Source: Candidatus Binatia bacterium
GTDB taxonomy: Bacteria; Desulfobacterota; Binatia; UBA9968; JAJDTQ01
DNA length: 34,017 nucleotides
Assembly (NCBI GenBank): GCA_022824205.1
Contig: JAJEAI010000007.1
Span: forward strand, 1 to 34,017
Direction: 5' to 3'
The notes under the pieces are model-generated. The model searched no databases, was not told the origin of the DNA, and saw nothing but the letters and a program-made list of their open reading frames with translations. Positions 24,265-31,777 of the stretch are shown piece after piece (position 1 is the stretch's first letter; every line of letters begins with the position of its first letter). The position numbers and the translations under genes are program-made.

Positions 24265-24740
24265 AAGAGGTTGTGTAAAAACTCCACTCGAACAGGGAAT
24301 GGCACAGCCGTCCGATACCGTCATTCCCGGCCCGCAATACGTCATTGCCGCTCCCTCCAATACGTCATTGCCGCTCCCTCCAATACATCATTGCCGCTCC
24401 CTCCAATACGTCATTCCCGGCCCCTCCAATACGTCATTCCCGCGGAAGCGGGAATCCAGGGGTGGTGGTGTGGTGGCCCCATAGCCCCAGGCCCCACCCC
24501 GCCTGGATTCCCGCTTTCGCGGGAATGACGTATTGGGGGCCGGGAATGACGTATTGGGGGCCGGGAATGACGTATTGGGGGCCGGGAATGAGGTATTGGA
24601 GGCCGGGAATGACGAAGACGGACGTCTGGGCGATTACGGGGCGTTGGTGCCTCGGGAGGGGGGGCGTGGCTGGTCAGTCGTTGGCCCTCCCTACCTCTTG
24701 ATTCCCGGCCCCCGATCGGGGTCGAGGGCAAAGTTTCGCG
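24265..24740. repeat. Palindromic repeat with tandem units expanded on both arms
   Basis: The left end resembles the family terminus (TTGTGTAAAAACTCCACTCG near 24271). Left tandem: five units of 21-23 bases from 24320 to 24432, each TCATT(G/C)CCG... ending CCAATAC. The core pair is 24436-24455 and, inverted, 24507-24526. Right tandem: four 21-base units from 24521 to 24604, each starting GGGAATGACGTATT, then a partial fifth. A further remnant with the 24-base insert lies at 24701-24749 (insert 24710-24733). Nothing coding is visible; 24097-24264 is probably the promoter region of the Cox11-like gene, but no clear promoter was found. Confidence 0.85.
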
Positions 24741-24752
24741 GGAAAGACGATC

Positions 24753-25571
24753 TCACCGGCTCCCGCGCAGCCAGCGCCGCCCGCCGACCACGAAGAAGAC
24801 CAGCGCGAAGGTGAGCACGATCATGGCTCCCGAGGAGATGTCGATGAAGTAGCTGAGGTACATGCCCGTCGCGGCGCACACCGCGCCGATGACCGGGGTG
24901 ATGACGAGCAGGGTCTGGAAGCGCTGTGTCAGGTACCGGCCGATGACGGGCGGGATCACCACCGCGGCCGACACCAGGGTGACGCCCAGGATGCGCGTGG
25001 ACGCCACGACGGTCACCGCCAGCAACAGGATGAAGATCAGCTCGGTGCGGTTGGTGGAAATGCCGTAGACCGGCGCCACCTCCGGGTCGAAGGTCGAGAA
25101 CAGGAGTTGGTGCCGGATGACGATCATGACGAACGCCACCGCCGTGGAGGTGAGGGCGATGACCCAAAGGTCCGTGGCGGTGATGCCCAGCAGGTTGCCG
25201 AACAGCGCCGCCTCGAAGTCCAGGGTGAAGCGCCGGTAGGTGGACACCACCGCCACGCCCAGGGCGAAGCTCGACGTCGTCACCACGCCGATGGCGGCGT
25301 CGGCGCCCACCAGCCGGCGGTGGCTGATGAGGTGGATGAGCACCGCGTTCACCAGCGCCCACACGCCCGCGCCGATGAAGAAGTTGACCCCGACGATGGT
25401 GCTCAGCACCGCGCCGCCGAAGAGCGCGTGGGCCAGCCCGTGGCCGATGTAGCTCATGCGCCGGAGCACCACGTAGACCCCGACGTAGCCGCATATCGCC
25501 CCGACGATCACCGAGGCGATCATGCCGTTGCGGAAGAACTCGTAGGCGAAAGGCTCCAGAAGCACGTTCAC
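24753..25571 (-). CDS. Zinc/manganese-type ABC transporter permease (ABC-3 family, AztB/ZnuB-like)
   Basis: 272-residue inner-membrane permease with about eight hydrophobic helices. Typical ABC-3 stretches are MIASVIVGAICGYVGVYVVL near the N-terminus, RRMSYIGHGLAHALFGGAVL (coupling to the ATPase) at about 37-56, and LGVTLVSAAVVIPPVIGRYL near 195. The start is GTG at 25571 with AGGGG a few bases upstream. The ATPase gene precedes it on the same strand, 84 bases away. Together they would import Zn2+ or Mn2+; the AztD-like gene at the left edge makes zinc more likely. The cognate binding protein is probably the gene at 30779-31777, separated by about 4 kb of unrelated genes. Confidence 0.92.
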   Translation of the reverse strand: MNVLLEPFAYEFFRNGMIASVIVGAICGYVGVYVVLRRMSYIGHGLAHALFGGAVLSTIVGVNFFIGAGVWALVNAVLIHLISHRRLVGADAAIGVVTTSSFALGVAVVSTYRRFTLDFEAALFGNLLGITATDLWVIALTSTAVAFVMIVIRHQLLFSTFDPEVAPVYGISTNRTELIFILLLAVTVVASTRILGVTLVSAAVVIPPVIGRYLTQRFQTLLVITPVIGAVCAATGMYLSYFIDISSGAMIVLTFALVFFVVGGRRWLRGSR

Positions 25572-25655
25572 GACCGCCCCTGGTGCCCGCGGCGGAAGCC
25601 CGACGGCGCGCGCTTGGGGAACGCCCGGCGCTTCAGTGAAGGACCCATGGAGGTG

Positions 25656-26528
25656 TCAGCGCCCGTTGGGCGAGTGGGGCCGCTCGCCCACCATGATCAT
25701 GTCGCCGTGCTGGAGCACCACCATCTCGCCCTTGTAGGTCTCCCCAAGCACCGCGGGGGTGAAGACCTCCTGGGGATCGCCTTCGGCGATGACGTGGCGG
25801 TTGAGACACACCACCCAGGGCAGATGCGCCGCCACCCAGTTGAGGTCGTGGCTGGTGATGAGGATGGCCACGCCCGAGTGGTTGATCTCGTGGAGGAAGT
25901 GGACCACCTCGTCGCGCGAGCGGATGTCCAGGCCCGAGGTGGGCTCGTCCAGCAGGATCAGCTCCGGCTCGCCCAGCAGCGCCCGGGCGATGAACGCCGC
26001 CTGCTGCTGCCCGCCGGAAAGCTCCCGGATCTGCCGCTGCCGCAGCTCCAGGATGTTCAGCCGCTCCAGGATCTCGTGCGCCCGGTCCCGTTCCCCGGCA
26101 CTGGTGCCGCGGAACCAGCGCCGCTGCCGGGACAGCCCCAGCAGCACCACCTCCTCCACGGTGATGGGAAAGCTCAGGTCGATCTGCTCCAGTTGCGGCA
26201 CGTAGCCCACGGCGCCGAGGGCCGAGCCCCCGGCCGCCGTCCCGTGGACCATCACCCGCCCTTGCCGGGGCCGGATGTGCCCCAGGATGGTGCGCAAGAG
26301 CGTCGTCTTGCCGCCGCCGTTGGGTCCCACCACCGCCAGGAACTGCGCCGGCCACAGCTTCAGGTTCACGTCGGCGATGCCCAGCGTCTGCCGGTAGCCG
26401 CTGGACACGTCCACCAGCTCCACGATGGGCCGCCCCCGCTCGCTCCACTCACGCCCCTCCGCATGCCGGTGCCCATGCAGCCGGCCGTGCACGTGATGGA
26501 CCCTGTCGGTGTGCTTTTGGGTGGTCAC
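25656..26528 (-). CDS. Metal ABC transporter ATP-binding protein (AztA/ZnuC-like) with His-rich N-terminus
   Basis: ATPase of 290 residues from GTG 26528. Motifs in order: Walker A GPNGGGKTT at 68-76, Q-loop in YVPQLEQIDLSFP, signature LSGGQQQ at 170-176, Walker B LILLDEPTSGLD at 190-201 and H-loop His227 in ITSHDL. Before the ATPase domain a histidine cluster, HTDRVHHVHGRLHGHRH (about 6-22), could bind zinc. The start is uncertain: the frame runs up to TTG 26651, GTG 26528 and a later GTG at 26492 are both possible, and none has a good ribosome site. I chose 26528 because it keeps the His-rich segment and avoids DNA that looks like a promoter and repeat edge. Confidence 0.88.
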   Translation of the reverse strand: MTTQKHTDRVHHVHGRLHGHRHAEGREWSERGRPIVELVDVSSGYRQTLGIADVNLKLWPAQFLAVVGPNGGGKTTLLRTILGHIRPRQGRVMVHGTAAGGSALGAVGYVPQLEQIDLSFPITVEEVVLLGLSRQRRWFRGTSAGERDRAHEILERLNILELRQRQIRELSGGQQQAAFIARALLGEPELILLDEPTSGLDIRSRDEVVHFLHEINHSGVAILITSHDLNWVAAHLPWVVCLNRHVIAEGDPQEVFTPAVLGETYKGEMVVLQHGDMIMVGERPHSPNGR

Positions 26529-26667
26529 TGGTTCGTTCCGAGGCGCGTCGAGCTGGACACGGTCGCTTAGCACCGCGCGTAGCCTTCGCACTTCGTGTGT
26601 TTGTCTGGGGAACCTGGATTCCCGTGTACCATTTGACCTGGGCGTGGACAATCCCGCGCATCAGGCC

Positions 26668-26914
26668 GTGTCAAAACTCCGCACGGAAAAGAAATGCTAC
26701 CCACCCCCCGAACTGTCATTCCCGCGGAAGCGGGAATCCAGGGGTGGGGGTGTGGCGGCCTCATTGCCCGGCCCCACCCCGCCTGGATTCCCGCTTCCGC
26801 GGGAATGACTCGTTGGGGGGTCGCGGGATTCCGTAACTACCAGAAATCATTGAACAAGTTTATTTTTATATCAATGACGTATTCGTAACGTTTCTGCCTG
26901 GAGTGTTTTGACAC
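26668..26914. repeat. Palindromic repeat with full terminal motifs
   Basis: GTGTCAAAAC at 26668-26677 is matched by GTTTTGACAC at 26905-26914; beyond it the right end continues ACACCCTGG, the complement of the left end of the copy near 4515. Cores stand at 26718-26737 and, inverted, 26787-26806. The DNA from about 26830 to 26900 is unusually A/T-rich and includes TCATTGA (26847-26853) paired with TCAATGA (26871-26877). This fills most of the gap between the ATPase gene and the antitoxin. Confidence 0.8.
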
Positions 26915-26934
26915 ACCCTGGCATGCGCGTTGCC

Positions 26935-26964
26935 TTGACAACTGTTTCATATGCTGCATATATT
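26935..26964 (+). promoter_or_regulatory. Sigma-70-type promoter of the antitoxin gene
   Basis: TTGACA at 26935-26940 and TATATT at 26959-26964 with an 18-base spacer form a near-consensus promoter about 50 bases before the antitoxin ATG. The imperfect palindrome ATGCTGCATATATTGCAT (26951-26968) covers the -10 box and would suit an autoregulatory antitoxin. Confidence 0.65.
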
Positions 26965-27015
26965 GCATTTGACAGAGAGTCCTCATAGAGAGATACGACA
27001 GATCACGAGAGATAT

Positions 27016-27480
27016 ATGAACGCGACAACCCACCGGCAGCTCTCACCCACGCCACGTGACGCCGCGATCGCACGTAATTCCGGCCAGGTTCTCGCCTCCT
27101 ACGCCCGGACGCATCGTCCGTTAACGCTTCGACTCAAAGACCAGAAGCAGGATAAGCCGATTGAGCTTCCAGCCGGTGCAGTCGAGGTGCTCATGCGCGT
27201 GCTGGAAGCCATGGCCAACGGACGCGGCGTTACGGTCATCGCTGACGGTGCGGAGTTGACCACTGTTCAAGCCGCTGACGTTCTGAATGTCTCGCGTCCT
27301 TTCTTGATCAAGCTTCTGGATGAAAACGCCATTCCACACAGGAAGGTCGGCAAGCACCGCCGCGTTCGGATGGAGGACGTGCTGGCGTACAAGGAGACGA
27401 TTGATCGCGAACGCGAACAGGTTCTCGACCAGTTGACGCGCGAGGCCCAAGAGCAGGACTTGGGGTACCGTGTTCCGTGA
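27016..27480 (+). CDS. Excisionase-type HTH antitoxin of a PIN-domain toxin pair
   Basis: 154 residues. The C-terminal half (80-125) is a MerR/excisionase-like helix-turn-helix: LTTVQAADVLNVSRPFLIKL, then DENAIPHRKVGKHRRVRMED, a form that commonly partners PIN ribonucleases. The N-terminal half is a less conserved extension, followed by a short helical segment AVEVLMRVLEAMANGRGVTV. Composition is less G/C-rich than the surroundings, suggesting acquisition. A weak GAGAG precedes the ATG. The stop codon overlaps a GTG that starts a 20-residue PIN fragment, so the antitoxin now appears to be an orphan. It probably represses its own promoter (inference from such systems). Confidence 0.85.
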   Translation: MNATTHRQLSPTPRDAAIARNSGQVLASYARTHRPLTLRLKDQKQDKPIELPAGAVEVLMRVLEAMANGRGVTVIADGAELTTVQAADVLNVSRPFLIKLLDENAIPHRKVGKHRRVRMEDVLAYKETIDREREQVLDQLTREAQEQDLGYRVP

Positions 27481-27539
27481 CGCGCTACACGGCTCTGCTT
27501 GACGCCAACATTTTCTACGCGGCGGCCAAGGCCGTATGA
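27477..27539 (+). pseudogene. N-terminal stub of a PIN-domain toxin
   Basis: Starting at the GTG that overlaps the antitoxin stop, 20 residues read TRYTALLDANIFYAAAKAV and then TGA. LLDANIFY is the first strand of PIN nucleases, with the catalytic Asp. The remaining roughly 150 residues, including the other acidic residues, are missing: after the stop only 32 bases remain before the stop of the convergent amidohydrolase. It looks like a deletion that joined the antitoxin to unrelated DNA. Confidence 0.75.
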
Positions 27540-27571
27540 CGCACCACGGTCAAAGACCCCACGATTCTCGC

Positions 27572-28615
27572 TTAGATCCTGTACAGCCGCTTGGGATTCT
27601 CCGACAGGATCCTGCGCTTCGACTCCGCCGACACGTCCTCGCGGGCGAAGAAGGCGGGGAGGTCGCCGAAGAACTCGGCGCGCGGGCGCTCGTGGGGGTA
27701 GTCGGAGGGCCACACGAGCTTTTCGTCGCCGAGGAGCTGGATGAAGAACGGCAGGGTCCGTTCCTCGATCTCGAAGGAGAAGTAGACGTTGGGGTCCATC
27801 AGGTACTCGCTGGGCTTGCGCTTGAGGTCGCCGGCGCCCTTGCGCTCGAACTGTTCGTCGAGCACGTCCATGAGATAGGGCACCCAGCCGCAGCCGGCCT
27901 CCAGGTAGGCCACCCGCAGGTTCGGGTAGCGGTCGAACACGCCCTGGGAGATCATGCTGGTGGCGTGGCTCATGAGCGGCACCACGTGCTTGAGGGAGCG
28001 GACCTCGCGGTAGGTGCGCAGCGGGTCGGCGAAGTTGTGCGCGCCCACGAAGCCGCCGTGGACCGCCACCATGGTGTCCAGTTCGTTGGCGGTGGCGAAG
28101 ATGGGGTCGAACTCCGGGTTGCCGTAGGCCATGAGCGGCGACGAGATGGACGGCAGGATGGCGCCGACGAAGCCCAGCTCGCCCACGCAGCGGCGCAGCT
28201 CGGTCACGCAGGCGCCGACGTCGTGCACCGGCAGCAGCGCGACCCCGAGCAGCCGCTCGCTCTGGCGCAGGAACTTGTCGTGCAGCCAGTCGTTGTACGC
28301 CCGCGCCAGGTCCACCGACCACTCCACCCGCCGCACCATCCCCACCGCGGCGGCATTGCTCGGGTAGAGCACGGTGGCGCTGATGCCCGCCTCGTCCAGG
28401 AAGCTCAGCCACATGGCCGCGTCCGGCACGTCCTGCTTGTGCGGGTCCACCACCCCGAAGGCCCAGGCGTCCTGGGGAAACAGCGAGTAATCGCGGTTCC
28501 CCGGAATGCGCCGGAACCGCTCCGGCAGGTACTGGGCCATCTCGTTGTCCGGCTCCACCACATGGCCGTCGCCGTCGATAATGGGGTAGTCCACGTTGAT
28601 CATGGTTTCAGACAT
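27572..28615 (-). CDS. Amidohydrolase family 2 protein
   Basis: 347 residues, TIM-barrel metal-dependent hydrolase/decarboxylase family. The strand-1 motif IIDGDGHVVEP (12-22), VAVHGGFVG near 183, PLMSHATSM near 215, AYLEAGCGWVPYLMDVLDEQ near 240 and WPSDYPHERP near 308 (strand-8 Asp) mark the active-site barrel. It is related to the protein at 3259-4461, sharing GWxPYLxxxLDExFE and SDYPHE patterns, but the two are clearly diverged. ATG 28615 or the in-frame ATG at 28603 could be the start; no strong ribosome site precedes either. It lies alone between the toxin stub and the ImmA-like gene, so no pathway is evident. Confidence 0.86.
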   Translation of the reverse strand: MSETMINVDYPIIDGDGHVVEPDNEMAQYLPERFRRIPGNRDYSLFPQDAWAFGVVDPHKQDVPDAAMWLSFLDEAGISATVLYPSNAAAVGMVRRVEWSVDLARAYNDWLHDKFLRQSERLLGVALLPVHDVGACVTELRRCVGELGFVGAILPSISSPLMAYGNPEFDPIFATANELDTMVAVHGGFVGAHNFADPLRTYREVRSLKHVVPLMSHATSMISQGVFDRYPNLRVAYLEAGCGWVPYLMDVLDEQFERKGAGDLKRKPSEYLMDPNVYFSFEIEERTLPFFIQLLGDEKLVWPSDYPHERPRAEFFGDLPAFFAREDVSAESKRRILSENPKRLYRI

Positions 28616-28670
28616 CCCGAACTTTGTTGAGGGTCCAATCGGAAAGCGTGTTTGTGCAGAGCGTACGACC

Positions 28671-30158
28671 CTACCTTCGTTCCGTAGAGAATCGATCCAT
28701 CAGTTCATCGCGTACCCGTGTGCTTGAGAGCAGTCGGTGATTCCAGAGGTGGAAGGCTGCGGTTTGTGCGCCTACTCCGTACGTCTTCAAGACCTCCTCG
28801 AACCTGTCCGGTCGCGCATATGAATCCAGATTCCGGCCATCTTTTTTCAAAGCTTCACTTGGCAGCAGAAACTCCGCCGCGAACGTTCCAGCTCGGCGGC
28901 GCGACCAGGGCTGGGCGAAGGCTGTCGACGCGGCACCGAGGGTCCCTTGTCGGTAAGTGTCCATCAGAAGGTGCCCCAATGCCCGAACTGATTCAAATCT
29001 GCGACCCCATGGCGTCGCGGTGCGCGGAGTGCGATTAATGACAAATGCAGCCCCAATACCGCGTCTGGAGCCAGCCAGCATTCGCTCTTGCGTGCACTCT
29101 ACTTCTGATTCAACGAGGCTCACTCCGAAATCCTTCAGTAGCGTATCGACATCGTCAACCGGCTGGCTGTCGAGATCGAGATGATCCCGGAGAGCCTGGG
29201 CGGCGAGATAGCCGGACGTCTCGGCATCCGAGGCGGGCCGCATGGCCTCAAGTGCCAACTTCCTTAGTTCCTCCGGAAAGCTATGGTCAGATTTCGTTGC
29301 CTGATCCAGTCGCAATATTTGCTTCCAGATAGCCTCCGAAATACCAGGGGGAAGGTCCCGCAGCACCTGCGTGACCACGCTGCCACCGGGGTCACTCCCA
29401 TCGTCCTCCAGGCCGAGGATCTTTCGCAAGTCGGCGTCATCTTTGGAACGGGTCAACTGACGTAGTGCCTCTACCGCAATTCCGGTGTAGGCCTGCAATG
29501 TCTCGGAGAATGTTCCACAGGCTTCATGTAGCGGGTTCTCCAGGCTTGTCCATGGGAACACGTGATCGTGTTGACTGTCTCGGAACCATTCAGCCACGCA
29601 TGATACGAATTCGGAGAGAACCTCCTTACCCTCGGTCCAGTCGACGATTTTGCGACCGTGCTCAGAGAGGAATCGGGGAGCGGGCGTGCCTGCGAACTTT
29701 GCCGGCGACCATTCAATGAAGAGCCGGTCATCACCTCGGACTAACGAGACGTTCGGTAAATGAGCCCCGTCCGCCCCCGCAACGAGGAAGTGTCGGGACC
29801 ACCAAAGTTCACGGGCATCGAGCCAATCGTCTTCGCTGAGTCCATTGGGAGGCGGGGCATCACCCCAGCGCGTAACGGTATCGCGCAATGATTCATGAAG
29901 AGGAAAACGGCCAGGGCGTTCCTCGAACGACAGAAAGGTCCAGGATCGCACAAGCCAGTCCGCTATCGGGGCAAGCGGAACATTAACACCGTCGCGAACG
30001 GAGTTAGAACCATCCAAGAGATTGCGACAAATGTTTTCGCCATCTACCCAGACAGATAGTTGCGCCCACGCAGTGTGTTCGGGGAGGTACCGACGCTCCC
30101 AAGAGGGAAGGCGCGGCTCAATACCGACCGCGAAGCTGTTGCGGTTTCCGATCAGCAT
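28671..30158 (-). CDS. Large protein with a degenerate ImmA/IrrE-like C-terminal domain
   Basis: 495 residues from ATG 30158 (a TTG two codons earlier is also possible). The first 300 residues are not recognised: a mixed Trp-rich domain, then helices. Residues about 315-440 follow the ImmA/IrrE metallopeptidase plan: AAQALRDHLDLDSQPVDDVD, then LLKDFGVSLVE, GAAFVINRTPR and FESVRALGHLLMDTY, and the final AAEFLLPSEAL. The zinc motif should read HExxH, but here it is RALGH, so the first His and the Glu are lost and peptidase activity is unlikely. The stop of the upstream 118-residue gene lies 7 bases before the ATG, so the two form an operon. Composition is less G/C-rich than the core genes. Toxin-antitoxin or defence-type roles are possible but unproven. 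Confidence 0.7.
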   Translation of the reverse strand: MLIGNRNSFAVGIEPRLPSWERRYLPEHTAWAQLSVWVDGENICRNLLDGSNSVRDGVNVPLAPIADWLVRSWTFLSFEERPGRFPLHESLRDTVTRWGDAPPPNGLSEDDWLDARELWWSRHFLVAGADGAHLPNVSLVRGDDRLFIEWSPAKFAGTPAPRFLSEHGRKIVDWTEGKEVLSEFVSCVAEWFRDSQHDHVFPWTSLENPLHEACGTFSETLQAYTGIAVEALRQLTRSKDDADLRKILGLEDDGSDPGGSVVTQVLRDLPPGISEAIWKQILRLDQATKSDHSFPEELRKLALEAMRPASDAETSGYLAAQALRDHLDLDSQPVDDVDTLLKDFGVSLVESEVECTQERMLAGSRRGIGAAFVINRTPRTATPWGRRFESVRALGHLLMDTYRQGTLGAASTAFAQPWSRRRAGTFAAEFLLPSEALKKDGRNLDSYARPDRFEEVLKTYGVGAQTAAFHLWNHRLLSSTRVRDELMDRFSTERR

Positions 30159-30164
30159 TGTCAA

Positions 30165-30521
30165 TTAACCGAGTCTCTTCACCAGACTACGATACTCCGA
30201 CTGCGAAATCTTGCCTTGATCTCTGAATCGTCTCAGGATTTTCCCGGGAACGCAATGAGTAGGGTAGCCATGATACTCGATCTGGCCGTTCACAACTTGT
30301 GTCATCTGGGCGGCGAAAAACTCCAGGCCAGACTCTACGCGGCGAACTGCAAAACGCCTGGTCGTCGGTGAATTGGGGTCTTCGGCCACTGAGCCTCGCA
30401 GGAGTTCGCTCCGCTCCCGGAGAGTCATTCCCTTCGGACAAGGTTCCTTGTCCGGATGCCACGCCGGCGGTCCTGCCTCAGTGGTTTCAACTTTGTGCGC
30501 AGGATTAGCAAAGTAACGCAT
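30165..30521 (-). CDS. Unrecognised small protein, partner of the ImmA-like gene
   Basis: 118 residues, not recognised. Visible parts are an N-terminal segment with a KEPCPKGMTLRERSELL motif (about 25-41) that resembles short regulatory peptides followed by a helix, RRFAVRRVESGLEFFAAQ (about 55-72), and a basic C-terminus EYHGYPTHCVPGKILRRFRD with QGKISQSEYRSLVKRLG. The last part looks like a helix-turn-helix-like or RNA/protein-binding helical hairpin. There is no signal peptide or membrane segment. It is first in a two-gene operon: its TAA lies 7 bases before the next ATG. A promoter candidate stands about 90 bases upstream. It could be the small partner of a toxin-antitoxin-like module. 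Confidence 0.7.
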   Translation of the reverse strand: MRYFANPAHKVETTEAGPPAWHPDKEPCPKGMTLRERSELLRGSVAEDPNSPTTRRFAVRRVESGLEFFAAQMTQVVNGQIEYHGYPTHCVPGKILRRFRDQGKISQSEYRSLVKRLG

Positions 30522-30609
30522 TGGAGTTTCGATGAAAGGTTCCGTGGCGTGCGCCGACGTCGTTGTGCCCTCTCGACCCTGCTGGGCCGTAACCCTTCAA
30601 CAATACATG

Positions 30610-30639
30610 AAAATATGCCTCAAAACGTGTCCATGTCAA
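30610..30639 (-). promoter_or_regulatory. Candidate promoter of the small-protein/ImmA-like operon
   Basis: On the minus strand TTGACA (30639-30634) is followed after 18 bases by TATTTT (30615-30610), a fair sigma-70 match, with an 80-base leader before the ATG at 30521. Nothing else is visible in the 30522-30778 gap. Confidence 0.45.
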
Positions 30640-30778
30640 TCAAGCTGGAGTTGCGCCGGGGGACACCTGTACTGCGCTCAGGGGTGAAGTCCTGAACTCG
30701 TCGGAAACTGGTAGCGGGTGCATCTGGTTGAGGATTCACCAATCGGCCCCGGTAGACTACGAGGCCTGCATTGACGCT

Positions 30779-31777
30779 CTACCGGTACTCTGCGTGATGC
30801 CCCGCCACCGGCGCGGGGTCCACCGCGTCCAGTGCCTCGGCCGAGCCGCCCAGGGCCGTGACGATGGTGCGGATGTTGGACAGCATCATGCCGGTGTACG
30901 AGTGGACGGCTTCGCCGGACTCGCCGGGGAGGTCGTCGTCCCGCAGGCTGTCGATGAACCGGGTCTCAGCCTCTCGCGCGATCTGCCGCAGCACCGGGCT
31001 GGGGAAGACCTCGGAGCCGAACACCGCGGGCACGCGCTCGGTGTTCAACTGGTCGATGAGGCGGGCCACCTCCCGCGGGCTCGGCTCGGCGAAGCTCGAG
31101 GGTTGCACCGCGCCGATGACGGTGAAGCCGTAGCGCTTGGCGAAGTAGGGCCACGAGTCGTGGTAGGTGAGGAGGCGGCGGTTGCGCTCCGGCACGGTGG
31201 CCACGGCCGCCGCGATGGCCTTGTCCAGGGCGTCGAGCTGCGCCAGGTAGCGCTCGGCGTTGGCCTCGTAGACCGCGCGGCCCGCCGGGTCGGCCGCGAT
31301 CAGGGCGTCGCGCACCAGCCGCGTGTAGTTCATCACGTGCGCCGGGTCGGGCCACAGGTGCGGGTTGGGATGGCCCTGGTCCCTGGGGAAGCTGAAGTCG
31401 AAGACGTAGTCCTTCTCGGCCAGGGTACGGTCGGCCAGCAGCAGGATGGGGGTCTCCGCCCGCTTGTTGGCGCGCGCCAGCTTGAGCGTGGGGATCTCCA
31501 GGTAGAGGCCGTTGAGGATGATGAGGTCCGCCCGCGCCATGATGCGAGCGTCGGACGGCACCGGCCGGAACGTGTGGGAGTTCACGCCCTCCGGGACGAT
31601 GCCGGTGACCTCGGCGCGGTCGCCGGCGACGTTCTCCACGATGCTGGTGATCGGCGCCACGGTGGTGACCACGCGCGGGGACGCGGCGAAGAGGGCGGTG
31701 GGGAACGCCAGGAGGATGGCGATGAGCAACGCGAGGAACGCCCCCCTCTCCGTCAATGGCGGCCCCCCTTCTGTCAT
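30779..31777 (-). CDS. Zinc/manganese ABC transporter substrate-binding protein (ZnuA/AztC/TroA family)
   Basis: 332 residues from ATG 31777. The signal peptide AFLALLIAILLAFPTALFAA is followed by VVTTVAPITSIVENVAGDRA, the usual start of cluster A-I binding proteins. Metal ligands are expected at His in NSHTFRP, His in NPHLWPDPAH, Glu in VFGSEVFPS and Asp in LRDDDLPG; all are visible. The long His-rich loop of typical ZnuA is absent, as in AztC or Mn-type proteins. Upstream codons read through palindromic repeat DNA, so the real start is either this ATG, which is itself the GGAATGAC of a repeat unit, or the TTG at 31756. The ATPase and permease lie 4 kb downstream on the same strand. Confidence 0.9.
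   Translation of the reverse strand: MTEGGPPLTERGAFLALLIAILLAFPTALFAASPRVVTTVAPITSIVENVAGDRAEVTGIVPEGVNSHTFRPVPSDARIMARADLIILNGLYLEIPTLKLARANKRAETPILLLADRTLAEKDYVFDFSFPRDQGHPNPHLWPDPAHVMNYTRLVRDALIAADPAGRAVYEANAERYLAQLDALDKAIAAAVATVPERNRRLLTYHDSWPYFAKRYGFTVIGAVQPSSFAEPSPREVARLIDQLNTERVPAVFGSEVFPSPVLRQIAREAETRFIDSLRDDDLPGESGEAVHSYTGMMLSNIRTIVTALGGSAEALDAVDPAPVAGHHAEYR

Noticed and set aside
24320..24604. Regularly spaced short repeats resembling a CRISPR array
   Set aside because: Units are contiguous without unique spacers, appear inverted on the other side of a palindrome, and no cas genes are present.
26529..26651. 41-residue further N-terminal extension of the metal ABC ATPase from TTG
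   Set aside because: No ribosome site, and the DNA resembles a promoter and repeat edge; a GTG start at 26528 is adequate.
27537..27571. Possible second in-frame TGA read as selenocysteine in the PIN stub
   Set aside because: Another stop follows 12 codons later, no PIN sequence continues and no catalytic Cys is expected there; it is a truncation.
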